Made by a program: the position numbers and the translations under genes. The notes beneath the pieces were generated by a model. The model made no database searches. It saw nothing but the letters and a program-made list of their open reading frames with translations, and was not told the origin of the DNA. This document shows positions 35,522 through 43,780 of a DNA stretch of 64,000 bases, piece by piece. How positions within the stretch are numbered: the first letter of the stretch is position 1; each line of letters opens with the position of its first letter. This DNA comes from Alkalicoccobacillus gibsonii (GTDB lineage Bacteria; Bacillota; Bacilli; Bacillales; Bacillaceae_D). The stretch covers positions 232,221 to 296,220 of the forward strand of contig NZ_JAEUZA010000001.1 in assembly GCF_016798245.1 (NCBI RefSeq), given 5' to 3'.

Positions 35522-36273
35522 TGCAACGATATTTTGTAGCAAATGAGCAAATGTCGGACAAGCATGTAACGATTAATAGTGATGATGCAGCTCATATTAC
35601 AAAGGTGATGCGGATGCAGCTGGGGGATACGATTGTTTGCATTAATCAAGAACAAAGAGCTGTTTTATGTGTACTCGAATCCGTTACTTTGAATGAAGTA
35701 ACGGCCTCGATTAAAGAAGAACTTTTCGCAAATACAGAGCTTCCTATTTCCGTTACGATTGCTCAAGGTTTACCTAAGGGTGATAAGCTCGATTTCATTG
35801 TGCAAAAAGGAACAGAGCTAGGAGCAGTGGGATTTTTGCCTTTTTCTGCAGCGCGTTCGATTGTAAAATGGGACGCTAAGAAGGGCGCAAAGAAACGGGA
35901 ACGTCTGGAGAAAATTGCAAAAGAGTCAGCTGAGCAATCTTATCGATTAATGGTTCCCACCATCTTCACTAGTTCCTCGTCTAAACAACTGACGGAATTG
36001 ATCAACACATTCACTGCATGTGTAGTGTTGGCAGAAGAAAAAGCAAAAGCTAATGAAACGTCGGCTTTTGCAACACAGTTACAAGAACTGAGTCCGGGAG
36101 ATTCATTACTTGTTATTGTTGGTCCTGAAGGCGGAATAACAAACGAGGAACTAGAGGAATTTGAGCGTGCGGGTGCCAAGTCCTGTGGACTCGGACCCAG
36201 AATACTACGTACGGAAACAGCGTCGCTTGCAGCGCTCGCAGCGATTTCGTACCATTATGAATTAATGAGGTGA
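35521..36273 (+). CDS. rsmE: 16S rRNA (uracil1498-N3)-methyltransferase RsmE
   Basis: SPOUT methyltransferase acting on U1498 of 16S rRNA in the 30S subunit. The N-terminal PUA-like domain starts MQRYFVANEQ, and the C-terminal knot shows VGPEGGITNEELEEF (about 200-214) and LGPRILRTETASLAAL (about 224-239), both diagnostic. Length 250. Its ATG overlaps the prmA stop, and its end nearly abuts mtaB. Confidence 0.95.
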   Translation: MQRYFVANEQMSDKHVTINSDDAAHITKVMRMQLGDTIVCINQEQRAVLCVLESVTLNEVTASIKEELFANTELPISVTIAQGLPKGDKLDFIVQKGTELGAVGFLPFSAARSIVKWDAKKGAKKRERLEKIAKESAEQSYRLMVPTIFTSSSSKQLTELINTFTACVVLAEEKAKANETSAFATQLQELSPGDSLLVIVGPEGGITNEELEEFERAGAKSCGLGPRILRTETASLAALAAISYHYELMR

Positions 36274-36278
36274 AGAGT

Positions 36279-37625
36279 ATGGCTACGGTCGCATTTCACA
36301 CTTTAGGATGTAAAGTGAACCACTATGAAACAGAAGCGATTTGGCAATTATTTAAAAGTGAGAATTACGAGAAAGTAGAGTTTGAACAAGCATCGGATGT
36401 ATATGTCATTAACACATGTACCGTGACGAATACGGGGGATAAGAAGAGTCGCCAGGTTATTCGCCGTGCCATTCGTAAAAACCCCGATGCTGTCATTTGT
36501 GTAACAGGCTGCTACGCACAAACCTCACCAGCAGAAATTATGGCTATTCCTGGTGTTGATATTGTTGTTGGTACGCAAGATCGTACAAAAATGATCGGTT
36601 ATATTGAACAATTTAAAAAAGAACGTACACCAATTAATGGTGTAGGCAACATTATGAAATCTCGTGTTTACGAGGAGTTAGATGTTCCAGCTTTTACAGA
36701 TCGGACAAGAGCTTCATTAAAAATTCAAGAGGGCTGTAACAATTTCTGTACATTCTGTATTATTCCTTGGGCACGAGGACTAATGAGATCAAGGCAGCCA
36801 GAAGATGTCATCAAACAAGCTACACAGCTTGTTGAAGCTGGTTATAAAGAGATTGTCTTAACTGGTATCCATACAGGTGGCTATGGAGAGGATTTAAAAG
36901 ATTATAGCTTAGCACGTCTATTGCAGGATCTTGAGAACGTCCAAGGTCTTAAACGTATTCGTATTTCATCTATTGAAGCGAGTCAGCTAACAGATGAAGT
37001 CATTGCCGTGATCAATGATTCGGAAAAAGTTGTACGTCATCTTCATATCCCACTACAATCTGGCTCAGATACGGTTCTAAAGAGAATGAGACGCAAGTAC
37101 ACAATGAGCTTCTTTGCAGAGCGTTTGGATCGACTAAAAGAAGCGTTACCTGGTCTTGCTGTTACATCCGATGTGATTGTCGGCTTTCCAGGTGAGACAG
37201 AAGAAGAATTCCAGGAAACGTATGACTTTATCGCGAAGCACAAATTTAGTGAGCTTCATGTGTTCCCGTACTCTAAACGCACAGGTACACCTGCTGCAAG
37301 AATGGACGAGCAAGTGGATGAATCGATTAAGAATGAGCGTGTACATAAGCTTATTCAATTATCTGATCAGCTTGCTAAGGAATACGCATCTACATTCCAT
37401 AACGAAGTGTTAGAAATGATTCCTGAAGAAGTAGATCAAGATCATCCTGACTTCTTAGTAGGCTACACAGATAATTATCTTCGTGTACGAGTTAAGCTAA
37501 GTGAAGATTTTATTGGGCATATTGTAAAAGTGAAGCTTACAAAGCCAGGTTACCCAGTTAACGATGCTGATTTTGTTCGCGTGATGCAAGATGAAGAAAC
37601 CCACCAAAAAGTAGTGAACTATTAA
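36279..37625 (+). CDS. mtaB: tRNA t6A methylthiotransferase MtaB
   Basis: Adds a methylthio group to t6A37 of tRNAs to give ms2t6A. It has the MTTase N-terminal domain with a 4Fe-4S cluster (FHTLGCKVNHYETEAI, NTCTVTN, VTGCYAQ), the radical SAM motif CNNFCTFCIIPWARG (about 147-161), and a C-terminal TRAM-like segment. Length 448. The ATG has GAGGTGA 5 bases upstream; three codons earlier the frame has no ribosome site. Confidence 0.95.
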   Translation: MATVAFHTLGCKVNHYETEAIWQLFKSENYEKVEFEQASDVYVINTCTVTNTGDKKSRQVIRRAIRKNPDAVICVTGCYAQTSPAEIMAIPGVDIVVGTQDRTKMIGYIEQFKKERTPINGVGNIMKSRVYEELDVPAFTDRTRASLKIQEGCNNFCTFCIIPWARGLMRSRQPEDVIKQATQLVEAGYKEIVLTGIHTGGYGEDLKDYSLARLLQDLENVQGLKRIRISSIEASQLTDEVIAVINDSEKVVRHLHIPLQSGSDTVLKRMRRKYTMSFFAERLDRLKEALPGLAVTSDVIVGFPGETEEEFQETYDFIAKHKFSELHVFPYSKRTGTPAARMDEQVDESIKNERVHKLIQLSDQLAKEYASTFHNEVLEMIPEEVDQDHPDFLVGYTDNYLRVRVKLSEDFIGHIVKVKLTKPGYPVNDADFVRVMQDEETHQKVVNY

Positions 37626-37640
37626 AACGGAGGTCACATT

Positions 37641-38318
37641 ATGACTAAACAAAGTTTAGCTGCACTGATTGATCATACTGCCCTAAAGCCGGATACATCA
37701 GAAGAACAAATCCGCACTCTTTGTGAGGAAGCGAGTACCTACCAATTTGCATCTGTTTGTGTAAACCCTACATGGGTCCCACTCGCTTCTGAGCTCTTAG
37801 AAGGGTCGCATGAGGTAAAAGTATGCACAGTCATTGGCTTCCCACTCGGGGCAACTCAAACGGCTACAAAAGCATTTGAGACCACTCAAGCGATTAAAGA
37901 CGGTGCGGATGAAGTAGACATGGTGATCAATATTGCAGCGCTTAAAGCAATGAATCATACGCTTGTCGAGGAAGATATTCGTGCGGTTGTTGAAGCAGCA
38001 AAGGGTCAAGCATTAGTAAAAGTAATTATTGAGACCTGTCTGTTAACAGATGAGGAGAAAAAAGCAGCTTGTGAGCTTGCGGTTAAAGCAGGTGCAGATT
38101 TTGTAAAAACCTCAACGGGCTTCTCAACTGGTGGTGCAACGGTAGCGGATATTGAGTTAATGCGTACAACAGTTGGACCAGAAGTAGGAGTAAAAGCTTC
38201 TGGTGGGGTAAGGAGCTTAGAGGACGCCGAACAAATGATTCAAGCAGGTGCAAGCCGTATTGGGGCGAGCTCTGGTGTGGCAATCATGAAAGGGTTACAA
38301 GGCGAATCCAGCTATTAA
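37641..38318 (+). CDS. deoC: Deoxyribose-phosphate aldolase
   Basis: Splits 2-deoxyribose-5-phosphate into glyceraldehyde-3-phosphate and acetaldehyde in nucleoside catabolism. The TIM-barrel shows Asp93 (DEVDMVI), the Schiff-base Lys156 ([11 protein letters not shown]) and Lys185 (GVKASGG). Length 225. It is coupled closely behind mtaB (15 bases, with GGAGGT), unlike Bacillus subtilis, where deoC is in the dra-nupC-pdp operon. Confidence 0.96.
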   Translation: MTKQSLAALIDHTALKPDTSEEQIRTLCEEASTYQFASVCVNPTWVPLASELLEGSHEVKVCTVIGFPLGATQTATKAFETTQAIKDGADEVDMVINIAALKAMNHTLVEEDIRAVVEAAKGQALVKVIIETCLLTDEEKKAACELAVKAGADFVKTSTGFSTGGATVADIELMRTTVGPEVGVKASGGVRSLEDAEQMIQAGASRIGASSGVAIMKGLQGESSY

Positions 38319-38319
38319 G

Positions 38320-38357
38320 AAAACAGGTACTTGAGCGAAGCTCAGGTACCTGTTTTT
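38320..38357. terminator. Terminator between deoC and the phosphate transporter-like gene
   Basis: AAACAGGTAC-TTGAG pairs with CTCA-GGTACCTGTTT around CGAAG, followed by TTTTT on the plus strand. It separates converging genes. Confidence 0.85.
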
Positions 38358-38363
38358 TAGAGT

Positions 38364-39293
38364 TTATAGCTTAGGATGAATGAACTCAATAAACCGTGTG
38401 AACGGCTTTATAAGTGGCAAAAGTAACAATGAACATATGACGTTAAACAGTACACTCGCATGAGCAAGCTGTATACTTGAATGCTCGGATAACATCATGG
38501 AAACTGAAGCTAATTCATCGATAAAGGGAAGAAAACAAAGCGCTCCGAGTGTATTTAGCCAAACGTTTGCAAAAGCAACTTTTTTTGCAGCTCCATTTGT
38601 TCCTATGCTAGCAAGAAGCGCAGTTAAACAGGTTCCGATATTTGAACCAATCATAATAGCGATGGCTGTTGGCAGACTCATACTCATGTCTTCTAAAAAG
38701 CCCATAGCAATGGCTATACACGCTGTACTAGATTGAATAATAGCCGCTAAAATCGCACCTAGAAACATTCCGTTTACAGAATAAGAGGAAGCCCAGTGAA
38801 AGAGGTCTCTTGCTGCAGGGAAGGCTGCGATAGGCTCCGCCAAAGAAGAGAAGCCACTCATTGATAAAAACAAGCAGGCAAGTCCAACAAATAAACTGCC
38901 AAGTGAATAAGTAAGACGATGGCGGAAAATTAAAAGGATCATTCCAGCTGCTAGAATCCATAAGGCATAAGAACCAATCTGAAACGTTATTAATTCAGCG
39001 GTGATTGTTGTTCCAATATTCGCTCCGAGTATCACTCCAATCGTATGAGTAAAAGGAATCATTCTTGCTGCCACTAGGCCAACTAGCATAACCATCACTG
39101 CTGTGCTACTTTGAAGAATGGCTGTGATCAACATGCCAATAAGCAACCCTTTCCAAGCAGAATCCGTTAACGTTGTAAGCCAACCTTGTAATCTAGCTTG
39201 AGCTAGCTGGTAAAGACCGTGTCTCATCACAATTAATCCAAACAAAAAAATGGCTAGATAGGCGATAAAACGAGTACTGATTTCTGCGAACAT
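38364..39293 (-). CDS. yqeW: Na+/phosphate symporter family protein (YqeW-like)
   Basis: A 309-residue NptA/PF02690-type membrane transporter. The repeated signature ILQSSTAVMVML (about 60-71) and IIQSSTACIAIAMG (about 190-203) marks the two inverted halves, each with a GANIGTT/GSNIGTC motif after it. It likely couples phosphate uptake to Na+, which fits a sodium-dependent alkaliphile, but transport has not been shown for YqeW. AGAGGTGA precedes the ATG. The family's C-terminal PhoU-like domain is absent. Confidence 0.85.
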   Translation of the reverse strand: MFAEISTRFIAYLAIFLFGLIVMRHGLYQLAQARLQGWLTTLTDSAWKGLLIGMLITAILQSSTAVMVMLVGLVAARMIPFTHTIGVILGANIGTTITAELITFQIGSYALWILAAGMILLIFRHRLTYSLGSLFVGLACLFLSMSGFSSLAEPIAAFPAARDLFHWASSYSVNGMFLGAILAAIIQSSTACIAIAMGFLEDMSMSLPTAIAIMIGSNIGTCLTALLASIGTNGAAKKVAFANVWLNTLGALCFLPFIDELASVSMMLSEHSSIQLAHASVLFNVICSLLLLPLIKPFTRFIEFIHPKL

Positions 39294-39392
39294 GTCGTCA
39301 CCTCTATACCATCCTTATGGACAAGATGCACGTTTCATGTGCAATTTTTATGTGGAAAACTTAATGAAAACGCACAAATTAACAGTTTAGGG

Positions 39393-39436
39393 TTGCCGAA
39401 AGACGGTTGACCGATTATAATCAAATATATTATAAT
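39393..39436 (+). promoter_or_regulatory. Two overlapping sigma-A promoters for rpsU-yqeY
   Basis: TTGCCG-17-TATAAT (39393 to 39421) and TTGACC-18-TATAAT (39407 to 39436) interleave, each with a perfect -10. Both point at rpsU. Confidence 0.75.
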
Positions 39437-39503
39437 AGCTAAAGACGTGTATGAAGCATATCTACGTCTTGAGCTTGGTTGTTTTCGGAGGGAGGGAAAT
39501 ATC

Positions 39504-39677
39504 ATGGCAGAAACTCGCGTTCGCAAAAACGAATCGATTGATGCTGCACTTCGTCGCTTTAAGAAGTCTATCTCTAAAGAGGGAACGTTGGCTGAGGTTA
39601 AAAAACGTAAGCACTACGAAAAGCCTAGTGTGAAGCGTAAAAAGAAATCTGAAGCCGCTAGAAAACGTAAATTCTAA
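39504..39677 (+). CDS. rpsU: 30S ribosomal protein S21
   Basis: A 57-residue basic protein with [20 protein letters not shown] and a Lys/Arg-rich C-terminus ([14 protein letters not shown]), exactly the S21 pattern. GGAGGGAGGG precedes the ATG at about 7 bases; the frame is open further upstream but crosses the promoter. It is the first gene of rpsU-yqeY. Confidence 0.97.
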   Translation: MAETRVRKNESIDAALRRFKKSISKEGTLAEVKKRKHYEKPSVKRKKKSEAARKRKF

Positions 39678-39706
39678 TTTAGGCTTTTTTGAAAGGGTGA
39701 ATTCAC

Positions 39707-40150
39707 CTGAATCTTCTTGAACGGTTAAACCAGGATATGAAGGTAGCGATGAAGAGTAAAAATAAACTAGAACTAGCTGTAATACGAATGGTCAAAGCTT
39801 CCATTCAGAATGAGCAGATTAAACTAGGGCATGAATTATCTGAAGAAGATAGCCTAACGGTGCTGAATCGTGAGCTTAAACAGCGCAAGGATTCCCTCCA
39901 CGAGTTTGAGCAGGCGGGTCGTGAAGATCTGGCGACGCGGCAACGTGAAGAAATTGCTGTCCTTCATAAGTACTTGCCCGAGCAGCTTACTGAAGATGAA
40001 GTGAGACAAATTGTAGCAGAAACGATTGCCGAAACCGGTGCCGAGAATAAATCGGACATGGGTAAGGTTATGGGTGCCATTATGCCTAAGGTTAAAGGCA
40101 AGGCAGATGGATCTGTGATAAATCGTCTTGTTCTAGAGTCGCTTTCATAA
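39707..40150 (+). CDS. yqeY: YqeY / GatB-like protein with an apparent CTG start
   Basis: A GatB/YqeY domain protein of 147 residues; the C-terminal part [22 protein letters not shown]-like stretch (here [19 protein letters not shown]) is diagnostic. The family relates to the tail of aspartyl/glutamyl-tRNA amidotransferase B, but the free protein's role is unknown. The first ATG (39737) would lose the conserved N-terminal NLLERLNQD. These residues are encoded after CTG at 39707, with AAAGGGTGA 7 bases before it. An in-frame TGA at 39698 closes the frame upstream, and no ATG, GTG or TTG exists between. Confidence 0.88.
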   Translation: MNLLERLNQDMKVAMKSKNKLELAVIRMVKASIQNEQIKLGHELSEEDSLTVLNRELKQRKDSLHEFEQAGREDLATRQREEIAVLHKYLPEQLTEDEVRQIVAETIAETGAENKSDMGKVMGAIMPKVKGKADGSVINRLVLESLS

Positions 40151-40161
40151 AAAATGTATTC

Positions 40162-40190
40162 AAAGTCGGTCTCTTAGAGATCGGCTTTTT
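40162..40190 (+). terminator. Terminator after yqeY
   Basis: AAAGTCGGTCTC pairs with GAGATCGGCTTT (two G-U) around TTA, then TTTT follows. Confidence 0.8.
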
Positions 40191-40296
40191 GTCATTGTAT
40201 TAAATAGTCATGAAAGCGTCACCGCGAAACTGGAATGTCCTATTGAGATCATGCTACACTTAAAGTAATGGAAAAAATCAAACGAGTGAAAAAAAG

Positions 40297-40322
40297 TGAA
40301 ACCATCTCTTTGTTCATTCGTA
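40297..40322 (+). promoter_or_regulatory. Sigma-W-type promoter of nfeD-floA-yqfB
   Basis: TGAAAC (40297-40302), a 16-base spacer and CGTA (40319-40322) match the sigma-W consensus exactly. The same operon is a sigma-W target in Bacillus subtilis, so envelope-stress control is likely here too. Confidence 0.85.
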
Positions 40323-40356
40323 CATGATATTATACATCTTTGGAAGGGGGGAGGGT

Positions 40357-41712
40357 GTGAATCGTATGAGGAAAGCCATTCTCTTACTATCACTTTCAGC
40401 TCTGTTTCTTGGGTTTTTACTCATACCTGTCCAACTGTACATGGTTGCCTCAACCGCGGAAGATAAACCGAGCGTTTATGTGATTCCTGTTGAGCAGACT
40501 GTCGAACGGGGGTTAGAGAAGTTTCTCGAACGGGCACTAGCTGAAGCTGAAAGAGAACAAGCGGACCATATCATCCTAGATATTGACACACCGGGTGGCG
40601 CGGTTGATGCAGCTGGAAACATTGCTCAGCTTTTAGATCAAACGGATATTAAGATTACAGCCTATGTGAATCCCGATGCGATCTCAGCGGGCGCATACAT
40701 TGCTTTAAATGCAGATCAAATTGTTATGCATCCACAAGGAAGTATGGGAGCAGCAGGAGTCATTGATGGAGCAGGAAATGCGGCAGAAGAAAAAGCGCAA
40801 TCGTATTGGCTGAATCAAATGAAAAATGCTGCAGAGAAAAATAAAAGGGATCCTCAGTTTGCACTTGCTATGGCAAGTACTAACCATGATCTACCGGAAT
40901 TAAACTCTCCAGAAGGAACCTTTTTAACACTTGGCGCTGAAGATGCCATAGATGTTAGGTATTCAGAAGGAACAGCTAGATCGATCGATGAGTTACTTGC
41001 GTTGGATATTGTGAATTTACCGGATGCAGAAGTAATTAACTCTGAAGTCAGCTTTGCTGAGAAAATCGCCCGGTTTGTGACAAACCCGATCGTCATTCCG
41101 ATCCTCTTGTCGGTCGGTAGCCTAGGATTGATTTTAGAGCTATATACCCCAGGCTTTGGTATTCCAGGCATGATTGGACTTGCAGCTTTAGGACTCTTCT
41201 TTTTTGGTCATTTATTTGCAGGCTTTGCAGGATGGGAATCCATTATTCTTTTCTCAGTGGGTGTCATACTCATTGTGATTGAGATTTTTATACCTGGATT
41301 TGGGGTTTTTGGGGTGCTGGGCATAGCGTCCATTATTAGTGGTCTTTTCTTAGCATCCTTCTCAACCGCAACCATGCTCTTTGCAGTAGGAGTAGCTTTA
41401 ATTGTTTCACTTTTAGCTGCGATCCTTCTGTTCCATTTCTTAGGGGACCGAGGGCCGTGGAAAAAAATGGTTTTGGAATCATCAACAACTAGTGAAGAAG
41501 GATATCTTTCTAATGAAACGCGTACGGAGCTTCTTTCCCAGCATGGTAAGGCTTTAACGAGGCTAAGTCCTGCTGGATTTGCTCAATTTGGAGAAGAACG
41601 CCTTGACGTGGTTTCAGAGGGTGGATATATTGAACAAGGTAGCTTATTGAAGGTCGTCTATACATCAGGGTCACGTGTTGTGGTTCGCGAAGTGCAGGCT
41701 GATCACAAATAA
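40357..41712 (+). CDS. yqeZ: NfeD family membrane serine protease-like protein (NfeD1b, YqeZ)
   Basis: About 451 residues: a signal anchor, an outside ClpP/SppA-like domain (DTPGGAVDAAGNIAQLL and ISAGAYIALNADQI with a candidate catalytic Ser), several membrane helices, and a C-terminal OB-like NfeD domain (SPAGFAQFGEERLDVVSEGG). In Bacillus it works with the flotillin FloA in membrane organisation and stress. The start is either this GTG or the ATG three codons on; both follow the purine-rich AAGGGGGGAGG. First gene of the sigma-W operon. Confidence 0.88.
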   Translation: MNRMRKAILLLSLSALFLGFLLIPVQLYMVASTAEDKPSVYVIPVEQTVERGLEKFLERALAEAEREQADHIILDIDTPGGAVDAAGNIAQLLDQTDIKITAYVNPDAISAGAYIALNADQIVMHPQGSMGAAGVIDGAGNAAEEKAQSYWLNQMKNAAEKNKRDPQFALAMASTNHDLPELNSPEGTFLTLGAEDAIDVRYSEGTARSIDELLALDIVNLPDAEVINSEVSFAEKIARFVTNPIVIPILLSVGSLGLILELYTPGFGIPGMIGLAALGLFFFGHLFAGFAGWESIILFSVGVILIVIEIFIPGFGVFGVLGIASIISGLFLASFSTATMLFAVGVALIVSLLAAILLFHFLGDRGPWKKMVLESSTTSEEGYLSNETRTELLSQHGKALTRLSPAGFAQFGEERLDVVSEGGYIEQGSLLKVVYTSGSRVVVREVQADHK

Positions 41713-41727
41713 AAGGAGGAATAAGAT

Positions 41728-42735
41728 ATGCCATTTGATAATGAAGGAACGATTTTCATTCTTATCGCTATAGCAGTTGTAATCATACTTCTTGCTGTAC
41801 TATTCACATTCGTTCCAGTTGCGCTATGGATTTCGGCCATTGCCGCAGGAGTGAAAATCAGTATCTTTGAATTAATTGGGATGAGACTTCGCCGGGTTGT
41901 ACCTGCGCGCGTTGTAAACCCATTAATCAAGGCTGTAAAAGCAGGGATTGACTTAGACACGTCAAGACTAGAGGGACACTATTTAGCAGGTGGTAATGTT
42001 GACCGCGTCGTAAATGCATTAATTGCTGCACAACGTGCAAACATTGAACTTCCATTCGAACGTGCAGCTGCTATTGACTTAGCAGGTCGCGACGTACTTG
42101 AAGCTGTACAAATGAGTGTTAACCCTAAAGTCATTGAAACACCTTTTATTGCCGGTGTAGCAATGGACGGGATTGAAATTAAAGCTAAATCAAGAATTAC
42201 AGTTCGTGCAAACATTGATCGTCTAGTCGGGGGTGCCGGGGAAGATACGGTTATCGCTCGTGTTGGTGAGGGGATTGTATCTACAATTGGTTCGCAAACA
42301 GATCACAAAAAAGTTCTAGAAAATCCTGATATGATTTCTCAAACTGTATTATCTAAAGGGCTAGATTCAGGAACAGCTTTTGAGATTCTATCGATTGATA
42401 TTGCTGATATTGACATCGGTAAAAACATTGGTGCAGAGCTACAAACGGATCAAGCGGAAGCTGATAAGAACATTGCTCAAGCAAAAGCAGAGGAACGTCG
42501 TGCAATGGCTGTCGCGCAAGAACAGGAAATGAGAGCGCGTGTTGAAGAAATGCGTGCAAAAGTTGTGGAAGCTGAAGCAGAAGTACCACTTGCTTTGTCA
42601 GAAGCACTACGTACAGGCCGTATGGGTGTAATGGATTACATGAACTATCAAAATCTGATGGCAGATACTGACATGAGAGATTCAATCAGCAAGTCAACCG
42701 ATGACAACGATTCATCAAACAACGAAAGTAACTAA
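41728..42735 (+). CDS. floA: Flotillin-like protein FloA
   Basis: A 335-residue SPFH/flotillin-like scaffold of membrane microdomains. An N-terminal membrane hairpin (about 7-35) is followed by the SPFH-like region and a long Ala/Glu-rich coiled coil ([20 protein letters not shown], near 250-270). The tail is hydrophilic. AAAGGAGG precedes the ATG. The gene order yqeZ-floA-yqfB and the sigma-W promoter match Bacillus, where the operon contributes to antimicrobial-peptide resistance. Confidence 0.95.
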   Translation: MPFDNEGTIFILIAIAVVIILLAVLFTFVPVALWISAIAAGVKISIFELIGMRLRRVVPARVVNPLIKAVKAGIDLDTSRLEGHYLAGGNVDRVVNALIAAQRANIELPFERAAAIDLAGRDVLEAVQMSVNPKVIETPFIAGVAMDGIEIKAKSRITVRANIDRLVGGAGEDTVIARVGEGIVSTIGSQTDHKKVLENPDMISQTVLSKGLDSGTAFEILSIDIADIDIGKNIGAELQTDQAEADKNIAQAKAEERRAMAVAQEQEMRARVEEMRAKVVEAEAEVPLALSEALRTGRMGVMDYMNYQNLMADTDMRDSISKSTDDNDSSNNESN

Positions 42736-42767
42736 TTCGCCTTTCCTTTGAAAAGGAGGGATACACA

Positions 42768-43316
42768 TTGGAAGAATTAATTTCTACCTTGCTCGGTAGT
42801 CCCCTGTTGATTTTCTTCATCATAGCTATCATTAGCTTTTTAGGACGAATGGCTAAAGGCGCGGGACAAACAAATCAACAACAAGGTCAAAACCAACCAC
42901 AACAGCAGCAAGAGGAGTCAAAAGAAATCAATTGGCGCGATATCTTTACACAAGAAGAGGTAAAAGCAGAGCCACAACCAAGGCAGCAACAAGAGCCAGA
43001 AATGGTGACGGATCAGTACGCTCCCTCTCAACATCGTGAACAAGAGACGACTCAAGCGGTAAATGGTAGGAATGAATTATATGATAGGCTAGAAGAATAC
43101 AAACGAAGAAAGCGTGAAACAGAGGAGCAGGCGCCTAGGCAGGTTCAAGTAAGTGCTACGTCTGATAACCGAACACGTTCTACAAGTCACCTTGATATAA
43201 GTGTGAGTAACCTATCAAAACAAGAAGCGATGAAAGCAGTTGTGTGGGCTGAAGTTCTTGGCAAGCCTCGTTCAAGAAACCCACATAAAGCATTTGCGCC
43301 AACGCGTCATAAGTAA
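42768..43316 (+). CDS. yqfB: YqfB-like membrane-anchored protein (182 aa)
   Basis: Identified by position after floA. It has one N-terminal helix (about 10-25), a Gln-rich stretch (NQQQGQNQPQQQQEE), a hydrophilic middle with Arg/Glu-rich coiled coil (about 95-125), and a basic C-terminus (VVWAEVLGKPRSRNPHKA). The TTG start has AAAGGAGGG 7 bases upstream. No enzymatic domain is seen. It probably works with FloA/YqeZ. Confidence 0.72.
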   Translation: MEELISTLLGSPLLIFFIIAIISFLGRMAKGAGQTNQQQGQNQPQQQQEESKEINWRDIFTQEEVKAEPQPRQQQEPEMVTDQYAPSQHREQETTQAVNGRNELYDRLEEYKRRKRETEEQAPRQVQVSATSDNRTRSTSHLDISVSNLSKQEAMKAVVWAEVLGKPRSRNPHKAFAPTRHK

Positions 43317-43330
43317 TGGATACGACTCGG

Positions 43331-43373
43331 AACACAGATGAAAGTCTTTTGACTTTTGTCTGTGTTCTTTTTT
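43331..43373 (+). terminator. Terminator after yqfB
   Basis: A long stem, AACACAGA..AAAGTC paired with GACTTT..TCTGTGTT around TTTT, is followed by a T run. Confidence 0.9.
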
Positions 43374-43454
43374 ATTTTCACGTACGCTCCGATTCGGAAT
43401 AAAGTGATATCCTACTTAGTTTTAACATAAGCATACATGGAGGGGGAATGGTGC

Positions 43455-43751
43455 ATGGGAAAACTGATGGGACCTGTACGAAAATGGATGATGCAGCATA
43501 TGCAGCTTCCCGCAGATGTCATGATGGACCTGCCCAGGATTACAATGATTGGTCAGTTGCATATTTATATTGAAAACCATAAAGGAGTTCTCAGGTTTTC
43601 AACCTCAGAGTTACGTCTGTTATTAAAGCAGGGCCAAGTATTAATCAAAGGGGACCAATTTGTGATCAAAACCATCTATCCGGAAGAGTTATTGCTTGAA
43701 GGTAGAATTGATCAAGTAATCTACATCAATGACTCAGATGATCACTCCTAA
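43455..43751 (+). CDS. yqfC: Sporulation protein YqfC
   Basis: A 98-residue YabP/YqfC family protein. DLPRITMIGQLHIYIENHKG (about 26-45) is the family core, followed by LRLLLKQGQVLIKG. Bacillus YqfC is a sigma-E mother-cell protein made with YqfD. GGAGGGGG lies 9 bases before this ATG. A weak sigma-E-like pair may lie just upstream (GATATC then CATAAGC, 14 bases apart). Confidence 0.9.
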   Translation: MGKLMGPVRKWMMQHMQLPADVMMDLPRITMIGQLHIYIENHKGVLRFSTSELRLLLKQGQVLIKGDQFVIKTIYPEELLLEGRIDQVIYINDSDDHS

Positions 43752-43780
43752 TATAAATTGTGTTGATAAAGGGGGATATT

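Noticed and set aside
39697-39720. A GTG-initiated seven-codon upstream frame before yqeY
   Set aside because: It starts inside the ribosome site and stops at once (GTG to TGA); more likely chance, since the YqeY N-terminus reads in another frame after CTG.
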